A stretch of DNA of 64,000 bases from Kosakonia oryzendophytica. Its GTDB lineage: Bacteria > Pseudomonadota > Gammaproteobacteria > Enterobacterales > Enterobacteriaceae. The stretch is from the NCBI RefSeq assembly GCF_900094925.1, contig NZ_FMAY01000014.1:44514-108513 (forward strand), read 5' to 3'. The notes beneath the pieces were generated by a model, which was not told where the DNA came from, made no database searches, and worked only from the letters and a program-made list of their open reading frames with translations. Shown here in pieces: positions 1 through 11,200 of this stretch (position 1 is the first letter of the stretch; each line of letters starts with the position of its first letter). The translations under genes and the position numbers were made by a program.

Positions 1-628
1 CCGACGCGCTCCAGCCCCAGCAGGTCACACCACACTGCCGCCAGTTCCCGTTCGGTCTCCCCTTCCGGCGCTTCGTACCCCTGTGTCACCACCGATGCAC
101 TGTCCGGCACCGGCAGTGCACGCCGGTCCAGCTTGCCGTTCGCCGTCAGCGGGAACGCCGCCACCGTCACCCACGCCGCAGGCAGCATGTACTCCGCCAG
201 CGTCTGTGACAGCTGCTGTCGCAGCACTCCCGGCGACAGCGTGTGCCCCGGCTCCGCCACCAGGTAGGCAACCAGCCGCTTCTCACCCGGCGTGTCCTCC
301 CGCACCGTCACCACCGCGTCGCGCACCCCGTCGCACGCCACCAGGGCCGCCTCCGTCTCCCCCGGCTCAATGCGGAACCCGCGCAGCTTGACCTGAAAGT
401 CATTGCGCCCCAGATACTCTATGTTGCCGTCCGCCCGCCAGCGGCCCAGGTCTCCGGTCCGGTACATCCGCTGACCCTCCCCGCCCGCAAACGGGTCTGC
501 CAGGAAACGCTCCGCCGTCAGTTCCGGACGGTTCAGGTAGCCGCGTGCCACCCCGTCGCCGCCGATATACAGCTCGCCCGTCACGCCGACCGGCACCGGC
601 TGGCCCCGTTCGTCCAGAATATAGATGC
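1..628. repeat. Intragenic NRPS repeat, copy 2 (A2 C-terminal subdomain to T2 start)
   Basis: This segment is almost the same as 3223-3850, offset by 3222 bases; by eye I count about ten mismatches. It encodes the C-terminal part of adenylation domain 2, from just after the A5 core through A10, and the start of the following carrier domain. The similarity stops sharply near base 628, where the two A domains begin to differ in their substrate-selecting cores. The repeat continues leftward beyond the window edge to an unknown extent. Confidence 0.95.
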
Positions 629-3600
629 GTGTATTGGCGAGAGGTTGCCCAATAACAGGGAGGGCAAGGCAGTTGTCAATCAAGCAGATAGTGGCATCGA
701 CGGTGCATTCAGTGGGGCCATAGACATTAAAAAAACGGATCTGCTTTATTGTTTGCAATGTTGTCCATGTTGAAGATGAGATCGCGTCTCCGCCAACGAG
801 GACCCATCGTGGTTGTGGGTTACGCATGTCGCCCAAACCAGCCTCAAGAAGCCCTTGTAATTGAACAGGGGTGCAATCAACAACATCCACATCATGGCGC
901 AATAAGAATTGCAAAAATGCCCCGCTATCTTTGCGCACGGCTTCCGGGACAATGATTAAAGTATGCCCCGACAGCAGTTGCAGCCAGCACTGTACGGACG
1001 CATCAAAGACAATGCTGGCATTCATTGTCACGCGGCACGGTTGTGGCAAACCCAGCCTGCTCTTCAGCGCTGAATGCAGGTTGATAACACAGCGGTGCTC
1101 CACCATCACCCCTTTAGGCTGCCCGGTGGAGCCCGAGGTGTAAATCACATACGCCAGATGCCGCGACGTCAGCCCTTCCGGGGACGGGTTGCACTCCGTT
1201 TCCGCTTCCCCGTCAGCGGCCAGTGTGTCCAGCCACACCTGCGGCACCGCACACCCCGGCGGTACTCCCTGCCCGCTCACGCTCACCAGCGCCACCGGCT
1301 CCGCATCCGCCAGCATCCTCTCCAGCCGTCCCGCCGGACTGGCCGGATCCAGCGGCAGGTACGCCCCGCCTGCCTTCAGGATCCCCAGCAGCGCCACCAC
1401 CGTCTCCGTACTCCGTGCCATACACACCGCCACCCGCGCATCCGGCCGCACGCCCAGCGCCATCAGACGGTGCGCCAGCCGGTTTGCCCGCCGGTTCAGC
1501 GCGTCGTAGCTCAGCGACGCCCCCTCACACACCACCGCCACCGCTTCCGGTGTGCGCCGCACCTGCGCCTCAAACAGACGGTGGATAAGGCTCGCCTGCG
1601 GGTAGTCGCGGCGGGTGCCACTGAACGCCTCCAGCAGCAACCGCCGCTCGTCCGCCGGCAGCACGGGAATATCCGTCAGCGGACGCTGCGGTTCGCTTTC
1701 CAGCGCCGACACCAGACCGGATACCGCCGTCAGCAGGTAACCCGCCATCCGCTGCGGCGCTATCCCCGCCGCCGTCTGCGCCGTCAGGGTGAACCCCGCC
1801 CCGGTCTCATCCACCGAAAAGGTGACCGGGTAGCTGGTCCGCTCTTCCGACGCCAGCAGGGTCATCCCCGCCAGCCCTTCCGGACCGCCTTCGCCGGGAC
1901 TGTGGCGGTAATTAAGCAGCGTGCTGAACAGCGGCAGCGGGTGCGGCACCCCGCTGCACCGCAGCGCCAGCGACAGCGGCGCCTGCTCATGCTCCAGCAG
2001 TGCGGCCAGCGCACTGCGTGTGTTCAGCACCGCATCCCGCACGCCCTCCCCCGCCAGCGAAAGCCGCAGCGGCAGCGTGTTGATAAACATACCGGGCGTG
2101 CCCGCGCCTCCGGCATGCAGACGGCCCGCCAGCACCGTGCCGAAGACCACGTCGTCACGCCCGCAGAGCTGCGCCAGCACGCGGGCCAGCGCCGTGTGGA
2201 ACAGCACGCCGGGACTGACCCCCAGACGCCGCGCCTGCGTCACCACCGCCGCCGTGAGCGCCGTATCCGTCGTCAGCCGCGCCTCCCCCGTCTCCGCCCC
2301 GCTCTCCCGGGTGTTCAGTATGCCGAAGGGGGCGGTCGGGGTGTCGACATCCGCCAGCTGTGCGCGGAACCAGGCTTCGTGCTCCGCCGCCGGAACCCGC
2401 AGCGTCCGGGCAATAAAGTTGCGGTACGGCTGCGGGGCGGGCAGCGCCGCACCGTTCCCCGCCAGGATGTGAGCAATCTCCGTGCAGATAAGCCCCATCG
2501 TCACGTGGTCGCAGACCAGATGATGGAAGCTGAGCGCCAGCAGCCACTGCTGCTGCGCCGCATCGTAAGCCGTCTCTGCCCGGAACAGCGGTGCCCGGCG
2601 TAAGTCGATGCGCCGCCGGCGCGGGTCCATGTGTGCCCGCAGCTGTGCGGGAAGCGCCGCCTCCCCCTGCGGGACAAATTCCGTCACCGGCAGCGTCGCG
2701 TGCCGCCAGACCACCTGCACCGGCGCGGACAGCCCTTCCCGGCACACGGCGGTGCGCAGGATGTCATGCCGGTCAATGACCTGCTGAAAGGCACCGAGAA
2801 ACGCCCCCCGCCGCGCCGCGGAATCAAAGGCCAGCAGGCTGTAAAGCAGGTAGGCGTCCCCCTCCTCCTCCAGCAGGTGGTGGAACAGGATCCCCTCCTG
2901 CAACGGCGACAGCGGGTAAATGTCCTGCACGTTGGCCGCCCCGCCGCTGACCGTGGCCACCACCGCGTCGGTTTCGGCCTGCGACAGGGTGACCAGCGGC
3001 AGCATCGCCGGGGTGACGGCCCGGCAGTGCGCGGGAATACGCGACGGCGGGACGTCACCGTCCGTCTCATCCTGCGCGGTGACACACCGGGCCATGCCGG
3101 CCAGCACCGGCGCGGCGAACGCGCGGCGGATATCCAGCACCCGCCCGCTGCGGCGCAGCCGCTCAAGCAGGCTGACCATCATCAGCGAGTGGCCGCCAAG
3201 CTCGAAGAAGTTGTCATGCCGGCCGACGCGCTCCAGCCCCAGCAGGTCACACCACACTGCCGCCAGTTCCCGCTCGGTCTCCCCTTCCGGCGCTTCATAC
3301 CCCTGTGTCACCACCGATGCACTGTCCGGCACCGGCAGTGCACGCCGGTCCAGCTTGCCGTTCGCCGTCAGCGGGAACGCCGCCACCGTCACCCACGCCG
3401 CTGGCAGCATGTACTCCGCCAGCGTCTGTGACAGCTGCCGCCGCAGCACTCCCGGCGACAGCGTGTGCCCCGGCTCCGCCACCAGGTAGGCAACCAGCCG
3501 CTTCTCACCCGGCGTGTCCTCCCGCACCGTCACCACCGCGTCGCGCACCCCGTCGCACGCCACCAGGGCCGCCTCCGTCTCCCCCGGCTCAATGCGGAAC

Positions 3601-6296
3601 CCGCGCAGCTTGACCTGAAAGTCATTGCGCCCCAGATACTCTATGTTGCCGTCAGCCCGCCAGCAGCCCAGGTCTCCGGTCCGGTACATCCGCTGCCCCT
3701 CCCCGCCCGCAAACGGGTCTGCCAGGAAACGCTCCGCCGTCAGTTCCGGACGGTTCAGGTAGCCGCGCGCCACCCCGTCGCCGCCGATATACAGCTCGCC
3801 CGTCACGCCGACCGGCACCGGCTGGCCCCGTTCGTCCAGAATGTAGATGCGCAGATCGGCAAGAGGGGTGCCAATCAGGCTCGCACCCTGGGGGGTAATG
3901 TCTGAGAGAGGAATGGCATAATAGGTGGCATGTACGGTAATTTCGGTTATGCCATACATGTTAATAAGACGCGTATTGCGATTGGATTCCCTGGCCACCC
4001 AGGGGAGAAGGGAGTGCATTTCAAGCGCTTCACCGCCGAAAATGATACAGCGCAGCGTATGTGGCGTCGTATCTTGCGCAGCAATCAATTGGCGAAACGC
4101 ACTGGGAGTTTGGTTGAGGATGGTGACCTGCTCGCGGCATAACAGCGCGTAGAGTGTATGCGGCGATCTGGCGCATGCGGTGGGTACAACAATTAACCGA
4201 CCGCCGGAACATAACGCGCCAAACAATTCCCATACCGAAAAATCAAATGAGAAGGAGTGGCACAGCGTCCATCTGTCATTGTGGGTGAAATGAAAATGGG
4301 CCTGTGTTGTCGTTAAAAGACGCGAAACATTCCTATGTTCAACCATCACGCCTTTAGGCCGCCCCGTTGAACCCGAGGTATAAATCACGTACGCCAGATG
4401 GTGAGTAGCGAGGCCGAGTAACGCAGGATCCGGGTTGTTCTCATCCTCAATATTTTCAGATGAGGAATGGGGAGCATCCACCATCACGGTTGGTATTTGT
4501 TTGCCCAACGTATTCGCCAAAGAATATTGCGTGACTAAGGCGACAGGTGCGGCGTCTTCAAGCATATACATCAGACGTTCACCAGGGTAAACCGGATCCA
4601 GGGGAACATAAGCCCCGCCGGCTTTGAGAATACCAAGGATCCCCACCACCATTTCAAGACCACGCTCAAGGTGGATAGCCACCCGATCATTCGGGCGTAC
4701 CCCCAGGGCGATTAAATGATGAGCCAATCTGTTCGCCCGGCGATTAAGCTCATCATAGGTCATTAATTTTTCGTCAAAAACAGCAGCAACAGCGTATGGT
4801 TTTTGCCGGACCTGCGCCTCAAACATTTCGTGGATTAATAGATGATTCACCCTGCTGCCTGCGAGTGGATGGGGAGCCTGTAACACTTGCTGGCGTTCAT
4901 GGTCGGGTAAAACAGGCAAGCACGAAACCGGTGTGTTGAGGTCTTGCAAAGCCCCTTCCAGCAATACGGCGAGACGAGATTGAATCGCAACAATATCCTC
5001 AGTCGTGAAATAAGCGTCAGAGTAATTAAATTCAACGATAACTGACTGATTCTGCTTATCATTGCTGGTGAATGCATATCGGTTAATGGTGACCGCCAGA
5101 GGGTATTGCGCTCTGTGGTGCGGTTTGATGGATGTCACAACCGCCCCCTCCATATGCACATCTACCACGTAAGGCTCATACGATAACGTCATATCAAATA
5201 AATGCGCCCTGCCTGTATTCTGGTGTATTTTTGTTTTGCGCTGAATTTCCGCTATGGGTAAGCGCTGATGCTTGTAGCAATAACGCAATTCGGTCGCTGC
5301 TTTGTGCATAATTTCGGCAAAAGTATCCTCTGCCGTTAACTTTATGCGCACGGGAATAACAGAAGCATACATACCGACGGCTAATTTTTGACGCGCATTT
5401 CTGCGGTTATGTAATGGGATACCGAGAACGATATCTTCAATATCCTGGGTTCGCTTGAAATAACAGGCAAAAACGGCATACATAAAATGCAGTACCGATA
5501 ACCCTTGAGACTCAGCAGCCTGCTCAATACGCTGAAAAAGTTCGCCATCCAATACCCAATTAACCGGCTCAGATTGCAAAGGCGCCATTTTTTTTGCAGA
5601 AATCAGCGGCTGGAATAGCGAAGGGGGATGTGCCGCATAGCGTTCAAGCCAGAATTCAAGATCTTTTACACATTGTTTAGAATTAAGATAAGCCGCGTCA
5701 TCCGTAATAAAATCAGCATAGGAAGGTGCCTCATCATCTAAGGGCATTGCTTTCCGTATCAGTTGACTATAATTATAAGCCAACTCAGCATTAATCAGAC
5801 TCAAACTCATCCCATCGGCAATAATATGATGGCAACAGAATTGCCAATACCAACTATTTTCACCGCTGCGTATTAATGCCGAACGCCACAAGGCTTTATC
5901 TAAATCAAAGGGGTTGTGAAAATTTTCACTTATACATTGCGCAATTTTTTGGGATATGTTACCCACCGTTGAGAAGTCATAATATTCCAACAATGCAGGC
6001 GTAGCACTATCAAAACATTGGGCTGGAGTGTCACTGTTAACCAAATTTATTTGGAATGCATCATGACGCTTAATGATGGCTTCAAAAGCCTGAGACATGA
6101 TCTCAGGAATGATATGCCCTTCTATCGCGACGACACAGCCGATATTGTAATTTGTGAGCTCAGGATTGAGTGATTGATCAAGCCAGATAGCCTGCTGTGC
6201 AGAACTGAGGGGGAAGCACTCTCCTGGCGATAGTGGGCTGTTGTTCAACGGTGAAAGATGACGTGCAGATGCAATATCAGTAGGAGATATACACAT
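1..6296 (-). CDS. Non-ribosomal peptide synthetase, C-A(Thr)-T-C(dual E/C)-A(Gln)-[T...], 3' end outside window
   Basis: Multimodular peptide synthetase. I followed the minus-strand frame from the ATG at 6296-6294 and saw no stop codon in the parts checked codon by codon (629-3200, 3840-6296); the rest is homologous sequence in the same frame. About 2098 codons are visible. The start has a GGGAAG-type ribosome site. Order: condensation domain 1 (HHIIADG at residues 156-162); adenylation domain 1 (YTSGSTGRPKG about 638-648); carrier domain with LGGHS, Ser about 1037; condensation domain 2 with HHLLEEEGD at 1139-1147 and HHLVCDH near 1258; adenylation domain 2 from about 1540 with A3 core near 1718; the window ends at the beginning of the next carrier domain. 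Reading the eight to ten pocket positions gives DFWNIGMVH(K) for A1 and DAQDLGVVD(K) for A2, which match the published Stachelhaus codes for Thr and Gln. The HH-x5-GD signature marks dual epimerisation/condensation domains, so the Thr is probably epimerised. Whether domain C1 accepts an acyl starter or an upstream peptide is not decidable here. Confidence 0.95.
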   Translation of the reverse strand, partial: MCISPTDIASARHLSPLNNSPLSPGECFPLSSAQQAIWLDQSLNPELTNYNIGCVVAIEGHIIPEIMSQAFEAIIKRHDAFQINLVNSDTPAQCFDSATPALLEYYDFSTVGNISQKIAQCISENFHNPFDLDKALWRSALIRSGENSWYWQFCCHHIIADGMSLSLINAELAYNYSQLIRKAMPLDDEAPSYADFITDDAAYLNSKQCVKDLEFWLERYAAHPPSLFQPLISAKKMAPLQSEPVNWVLDGELFQRIEQAAESQGLSVLHFMYAVFACYFKRTQDIEDIVLGIPLHNRRNARQKLAVGMYASVIPVRIKLTAEDTFAEIMHKAATELRYCYKHQRLPIAEIQRKTKIHQNTGRAHLFDMTLSYEPYVVDVHMEGAVVTSIKPHHRAQYPLAVTINRYAFTSNDKQNQSVIVEFNYSDAYFTTEDIVAIQSRLAVLLEGALQDLNTPVSCLPVLPDHERQQVLQAPHPLAGSRVNHLLIHEMFEAQVRQKPYAVAAVFDEKLMTYDELNRRANRLAHHLIALGVRPNDRVAIHLERGLEMVVGILGILKAGGAYVPLDPVYPGERLMYMLEDAAPVALVTQYSLANTLGKQIPTVMVDAPHSSSENIEDENNPDPALLGLATHHLAYVIYTSGSTGRPKGVMVEHRNVSRLLTTTQAHFHFTHNDRWTLCHSFSFDFSVWELFGALCSGGRLIVVPTACARSPHTLYALLCREQVTILNQTPSAFRQLIAAQDTTPHTLRCIIFGGEALEMHSLLPWVARESNRNTRLINMYGITEITVHATYYAIPLSDITPQGASLIGTPLADLRIYILDERGQPVPVGVTGELYIGGDGVARGYLNRPELTAERFLADPFAGGEGQRMYRTGDLGCWRADGNIEYLGRNDFQVKLRGFRIEPGETEAALVACDGVRDAVVTVREDTPGEKRLVAYLVAEPGHTLSPGVLRRQLSQTLAEYMLPAAWVTVAAFPLTANGKLDRRALPVPDSASVVTQGYEAPEGETERELAAVWCDLLGLERVGRHDNFFELGGHSLMMVSLLERLRRSGRVLDIRRAFAAPVLAGMARCVTAQDETDGDVPPSRIPAHCRAVTPAMLPLVTLSQAETDAVVATVSGGAANVQDIYPLSPLQEGILFHHLLEEEGDAYLLYSLLAFDSAARRGAFLGAFQQVIDRHDILRTAVCREGLSAPVQVVWRHATLPVTEFVPQGEAALPAQLRAHMDPRRRRIDLRRAPLFRAETAYDAAQQQWLLALSFHHLVCDHVTMGLICTEIAHILAGNGAALPAPQPYRNFIARTLRVPAAEHEAWFRAQLADVDTPTAPFGILNTRESGAETGEARLTTDTALTAAVVTQARRLGVSPGVLFHTALARVLAQLCGRDDVVFGTVLAGRLHAGGAGTPGMFINTLPLRLSLAGEGVRDAVLNTRSALAALLEHEQAPLSLALRCSGVPHPLPLFSTLLNYRHSPGEGGPEGLAGMTLLASEERTSYPVTFSVDETGAGFTLTAQTAAGIAPQRMAGYLLTAVSGLVSALESEPQRPLTDIPVLPADERRLLLEAFSGTRRDYPQASLIHRLFEAQVRRTPEAVAVVCEGASLSYDALNRRANRLAHRLMALGVRPDARVAVCMARSTETVVALLGILKAGGAYLPLDPASPAGRLERMLADAEPVALVSVSGQGVPPGCAVPQVWLDTLAADGEAETECNPSPEGLTSRHLAYVIYTSGSTGQPKGVMVEHRCVINLHSALKSRLGLPQPCRVTMNASIVFDASVQCWLQLLSGHTLIIVPEAVRKDSGAFLQFLLRHDVDVVDCTPVQLQGLLEAGLGDMRNPQPRWVLVGGDAISSSTWTTLQTIKQIRFFNVYGPTECTVDATICLIDNCLALPVIGQPLANTRIYILDERGQPVPVGVTGELYIGGDGVARGYLNRPELTAERFLADPFAGGEGQRMYRTGDLGRWRADGNIEYLGRNDFQVKLRGFRIEPGETEAALVACDGVRDAVVTVREDTPGEKRLVAYLVAEPGHTLSPGVLRQQLSQTLAEYMLPAAWVTVAAFPLTANGKLDRRALPVPDSASVVTQGYEAPEGETERELAAVWCDLLGLERV
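629..1110 (-). other. AT-richer substrate-pocket core of adenylation domain 2
   Basis: Within a stretch of very GC-rich NRPS DNA (about 1-628 and 1160-3850), this block has roughly balanced base composition by eye. It encodes the part of domain A2 between the A3 core (TSGSTGQPKG) and the A5 core (NVYGPTE), with all variable pocket residues: D235, A236, Q239, D278, L299, G301, V322, V330, D331 in GrsA numbering. Its limits fall where conserved cores would allow recombination. The composition step and the conserved flanks suggest exchange of the specificity core; that is inference. Confidence 0.75.
3223..3850. repeat. Intragenic NRPS repeat, copy 1 (A1 C-terminal subdomain to T1 start)
   Basis: Near-identical to 1-628. 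It covers the C-terminal subdomain of adenylation domain 1 (after the A5 core, through A10) and the entry into carrier domain 1. Base composition changes abruptly at its right end: 3850-6296 (condensation domain 1 and the front of A1) is much AT-richer than 1160-3850. The switch again falls just after the A5 motif. Confidence 0.95.
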
Positions 6297-6920
6297 GATT
6301 TTCTTCCCTAATTTATAAAAACCACATCATTGTGTTAAATGAATTTCATTTTTAATCAGACAGGATATCGTTCCAATGATATCCTTCATCAATACATGTT
6401 TTATTCCTGATGTTTAATCATTACCCACAGCCTTTCGATAAACATGTTTTAACACAGCTTACAGAAAGCGCTCTTAGCTGAACAAGAAATGTGCAATAGA
6501 GAATGAAGAAAATTCTCATACACTGATATAGACGCGTTTAAAGCGAGCAGTTAAATAACATCTCATCACCTTAGCATTCACAGCATGTAAAATATATCAA
6601 ACAACACTTATTGAAACTTATAAAAACAAATTCAAAAACAAACCTCACCATAAAAAATCAACAGCAACCAATTAAATTAACAATGTCTGGCAAGTTTACA
6701 GGGCAAATGGAAAATTTGGCAAGAAGATTGTACCCCCTCTCTTTACGCTTTTGCGTCAACCATTACTTGTTAATGGCATTTACCCTTTTCACAAAGATAC
6801 GAACTATAATATTTAAAGAGACATTAATTATATGAATAACAACAAGTCAATTTAATGCTATTACTCTTTGCAGAGATAAATGAGAAACTCAGTAAATAAC
6901 TTTTATTGGTCGCCATAAAT
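6297..6920. other. AT-rich divergent intergenic region between NRPS and PPTase genes
   Basis: About 620 bases separate the divergent start codons of the NRPS and the phosphopantetheinyl transferase. The stretch is strongly AT-rich and probably holds both promoters. The open frame on the plus strand at 6611-6835 has no convincing ribosome site and an unremarkable composition, so I do not call it a gene. I could not pick out a specific operator. Confidence 0.6.
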
Positions 6921-7634
6921 ATGCTGACTTTATTAGCTACCCATTCACAGCCGTCTTTCTTTCGCCAAATCAACGCGGGAGTCGTGTCGCACTTTCCTGC
7001 CATAGCCTACTGCCATGTGGTGTTCGACGAGCCTCTTTATCAGGATGCGTTATTTGGCGAAAACGCAATCCCTTTTCCTGCAGAACTGGAAAAAACGGCG
7101 CTAAAACGCCGTGCGGAATACCTTGCCGTTCGCTATGCCGCAAGACAATTGCTGCAAGATGCCGGCTGCGCTGGTTATGTTGGTATTGCCGCCAGTCGGG
7201 CTCCTGTCTGGCCCACAGGTTGGCGCGGCAGTCTTTCCCATACCGCGAGTCATGCAATCGCCATCATCACGCCCGACAACACAGGCCTTACGCCTGGCAT
7301 TGATATTGAAATGCTTGCCCCGGAAACCATGCGGGAAACCGCAGATATCTTTACTGACGCCGAAGAGCAAAGTCTGCTTGCCAGCTGCGGTATTCCATAC
7401 GAAACCGCGTTGCTCATCACCTTCTCCGTCAAAGAGAGCGTGTTTAAAGCGCTGTATCCGGAAGTAGGCTGCTTTTTCGGCTTTGACGCCGCACGGGTTT
7501 GCGCCATCGAACCCGCAACACAGTGCATCACCCTCGAACTGACGCAATCGTTGACACCGATGAGAAAGAGCGGACATCGGATCAGAGGTTATTACCTCCT
7601 CCAGGCTGACCGCGTAATCACACTCGTTGCATAA
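6921..7634 (+). CDS. 4'-phosphopantetheinyl transferase, EntD-like
   Basis: Transfers the phosphopantetheine arm of coenzyme A to the conserved serine of carrier domains, turning apo- into holo-synthetase. The protein (about 237 residues from the ATG at 6921; a TTG at 6906 would add five) carries the family's diagnostic pieces in order: an RRAEYLAVRYAAR segment like EntD's RKAEFLAGR region, SLSHT before the active site, GIDIEML with the Mg-binding acidic residues, and FSVKESVFKAL. It lies head to head with the NRPS gene, so the simplest reading is that it activates that synthetase, although it could also serve enterobactin carrier domains elsewhere. No strong ribosome site precedes either start, so the exact N terminus is uncertain. 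A second transferase, EntD, is usual in this family but is not in this window. Confidence 0.9.
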   Translation: MLTLLATHSQPSFFRQINAGVVSHFPAIAYCHVVFDEPLYQDALFGENAIPFPAELEKTALKRRAEYLAVRYAARQLLQDAGCAGYVGIAASRAPVWPTGWRGSLSHTASHAIAIITPDNTGLTPGIDIEMLAPETMRETADIFTDAEEQSLLASCGIPYETALLITFSVKESVFKALYPEVGCFFGFDAARVCAIEPATQCITLELTQSLTPMRKSGHRIRGYYLLQADRVITLVA

Positions 7635-7793
7635 GCACGGATGATCCTCCGCCCCCACCGCGCCACGGTTTGCCTCTCTCGTCTGCAGTGGCCTCACCAA
7701 CGCTGTATGTGGCGTAGCGATAATTGTCGAGCACGGATAACGAACAGCCAGATGACCTTGCCTGGCTATTTCATCCGATCTTCTTTTTACTTT

Positions 7794-8201
7794 TTATAAT
7801 TCAGCCACTTGCCATACACCAGCATTGGTCCAGATTGTGAAACCATTGGAGAAGGAGCGTGAGGCTGGCGTAAGGCCACCGTTATTTTTATCGAGAGATT
7901 CCAGCATAAAGGAGACATGGTAGGCGCGCCCCGGCTGGAAGGTATAACCATAAGTCGGAAGGCATTTCTGCACAGAAACAGGAACATCCACAATATTGTA
8001 TTTCTGCAATTGATGCTCCGGATTGCCAATTTCCTCAATCCAGAGACTGCTCATCCGCTCGCGGCCCTCGGGTTGAACCTGTATGCATAGCGAATTCGCC
8101 ACCATGAGCAGTTTTGCGGAATAGACCATGGGCACGCGATCGCCCATCGGGCAACCGGTTAAAAAAAGGGGTAAAAAAATGACGGGAAAAATCCGTTTCA
8201 C
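7794..8201 (-). CDS. Small periplasmic lipoprotein, T6SS-immunity-like family
   Basis: A 135-residue protein starting at GTG 8201, with AGGAG seven bases upstream. The N terminus is a lipoprotein signal: a basic start, a hydrophobic stretch and the lipobox LTGC, followed by PMGD. The mature part has a PEG and EIGN segment, a second Cys and a PTYGYTF motif, then an FTIW strand near the C terminus, suggesting a small beta-rich fold. From memory this resembles enterobacterial proteins labelled 'putative T6SS immunity periplasmic lipoprotein'. No type VI secretion gene, VgrG, Rhs or effector lies nearby, so here it would be an orphan. The function is not shown by the sequence. The family name is my recollection and should be checked by a profile search. 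Confidence 0.7.
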   Translation of the reverse strand: MKRIFPVIFLPLFLTGCPMGDRVPMVYSAKLLMVANSLCIQVQPEGRERMSSLWIEEIGNPEHQLQKYNIVDVPVSVQKCLPTYGYTFQPGRAYHVSFMLESLDKNNGGLTPASRSFSNGFTIWTNAGVWQVAEL

Positions 8202-8272
8202 ACGCTGCCACTCCTGTCGGGATAAAAACCGGGTCAGTATAAGCCTGAACCATCTGTGCTGACAGCGTCCAT

Positions 8273-8301
8273 AAAAAAACCCGCCTGTTTTCAGACGGGT
8301 T
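8273..8301 (-). terminator. Rho-independent terminator of the 55-residue gene
   Basis: Read on the minus strand: stem AACCCGTCTG, loop AAAA, stem CAGGCGGGTT, with one mismatch, then a run of T. It lies about 60 bases past the stop of the small gene at 8360-8527 and before the lipoprotein gene, so it separates the two transcripts. Confidence 0.85.
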
Positions 8302-8359
8302 CTATATTAGCGCGCACAGTTCATTCCAGTAGCTGTAGCGCATGACCAGATGTAAGCGC

Positions 8360-8527
8360 TCATTTTTCATCGTAAATCCATACCGACGGATGGTAATCAA
8401 GGCCATAGAGCAGGCCGAACGGGATCAGCAACGCCACATGGCGACCTGAATCATACTCCCCGTCTTCCACCCGCACAGGCAGCGCAGGCGTGAGGCGATT
8501 AAGCCATAGTTGCAGCATTGTCTTCAT
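8360..8527 (-). CDS. Hypothetical 55-residue protein
   Basis: A short gene supported by three signs: an ATG at 8527-8525 preceded by GGAG at about nine bases (CCGGAGAACGCACTG), a frame with no rare features ending at TGA 8360, and a clear terminator downstream. The protein starts MKTMLQLWLNRLTP, has an acidic patch (VEDGEYDSG), then a hydrophobic segment (VALLIPFGLLYGLDY) and ends PSVWIYDEK. The hydrophobic part is short for a membrane span. I do not recognise the family and assign no function. It stands alone between the lipoprotein and the butanediol operon. Confidence 0.65.
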   Translation of the reverse strand: MKTMLQLWLNRLTPALPVRVEDGEYDSGRHVALLIPFGLLYGLDYHPSVWIYDEK

Positions 8528-8650
8528 CAGTGCGTTCTCCGGTTAACGTTGACCCTGTCAGTTAAGCGCAAACCGTTCCATAACCAAAACGAGAATTTTT
8601 GCGCTGGTTTTCCGAAAAACGCATATGGATTTCCTTCAACACAGTGGAAT

Positions 8651-8680
8651 AAAAAAGCCCCCGGCGCGAACGCAGGAGGC
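8651..8680 (-). terminator. Terminator of the bud operon
   Basis: On the minus strand a stem of GCCTCC against GGGGGC (one G-T pair), with an inner GC-rich loop, is followed by TTTTTTA. It lies 25 bases after the budC stop codon. Confidence 0.8.
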
Positions 8681-8705
8681 AAGGCTGTGTCCGAGCCAAA
8701 AACCG

Positions 8706-11179
<2,474 letters not shown>

Positions 11180-11200
11180 CAGTCTCTCCTTGAAATGGGC

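Noticed and set aside
1074-2603. Long Arg/Gln-rich open frame (509 codons) on the plus strand
   Set aside because: It lies antisense to the NRPS, has no ribosome site, and its composition is what a GC-rich coding strand gives in reverse.
3201-4400. Possible frameshift where the NRPS changes composition
   Set aside because: The A3 core at 4400, the carrier motif at 3200 and the A3 core at 1160 are all in one frame, and no stop was found between 3840 and 6296 or 629 and 3200.
6611-6835. 74-codon open frame between NRPS and PPTase genes
   Set aside because: No ribosome site, low-complexity Lys/Asn/Thr start from AT-rich DNA, and no motif.
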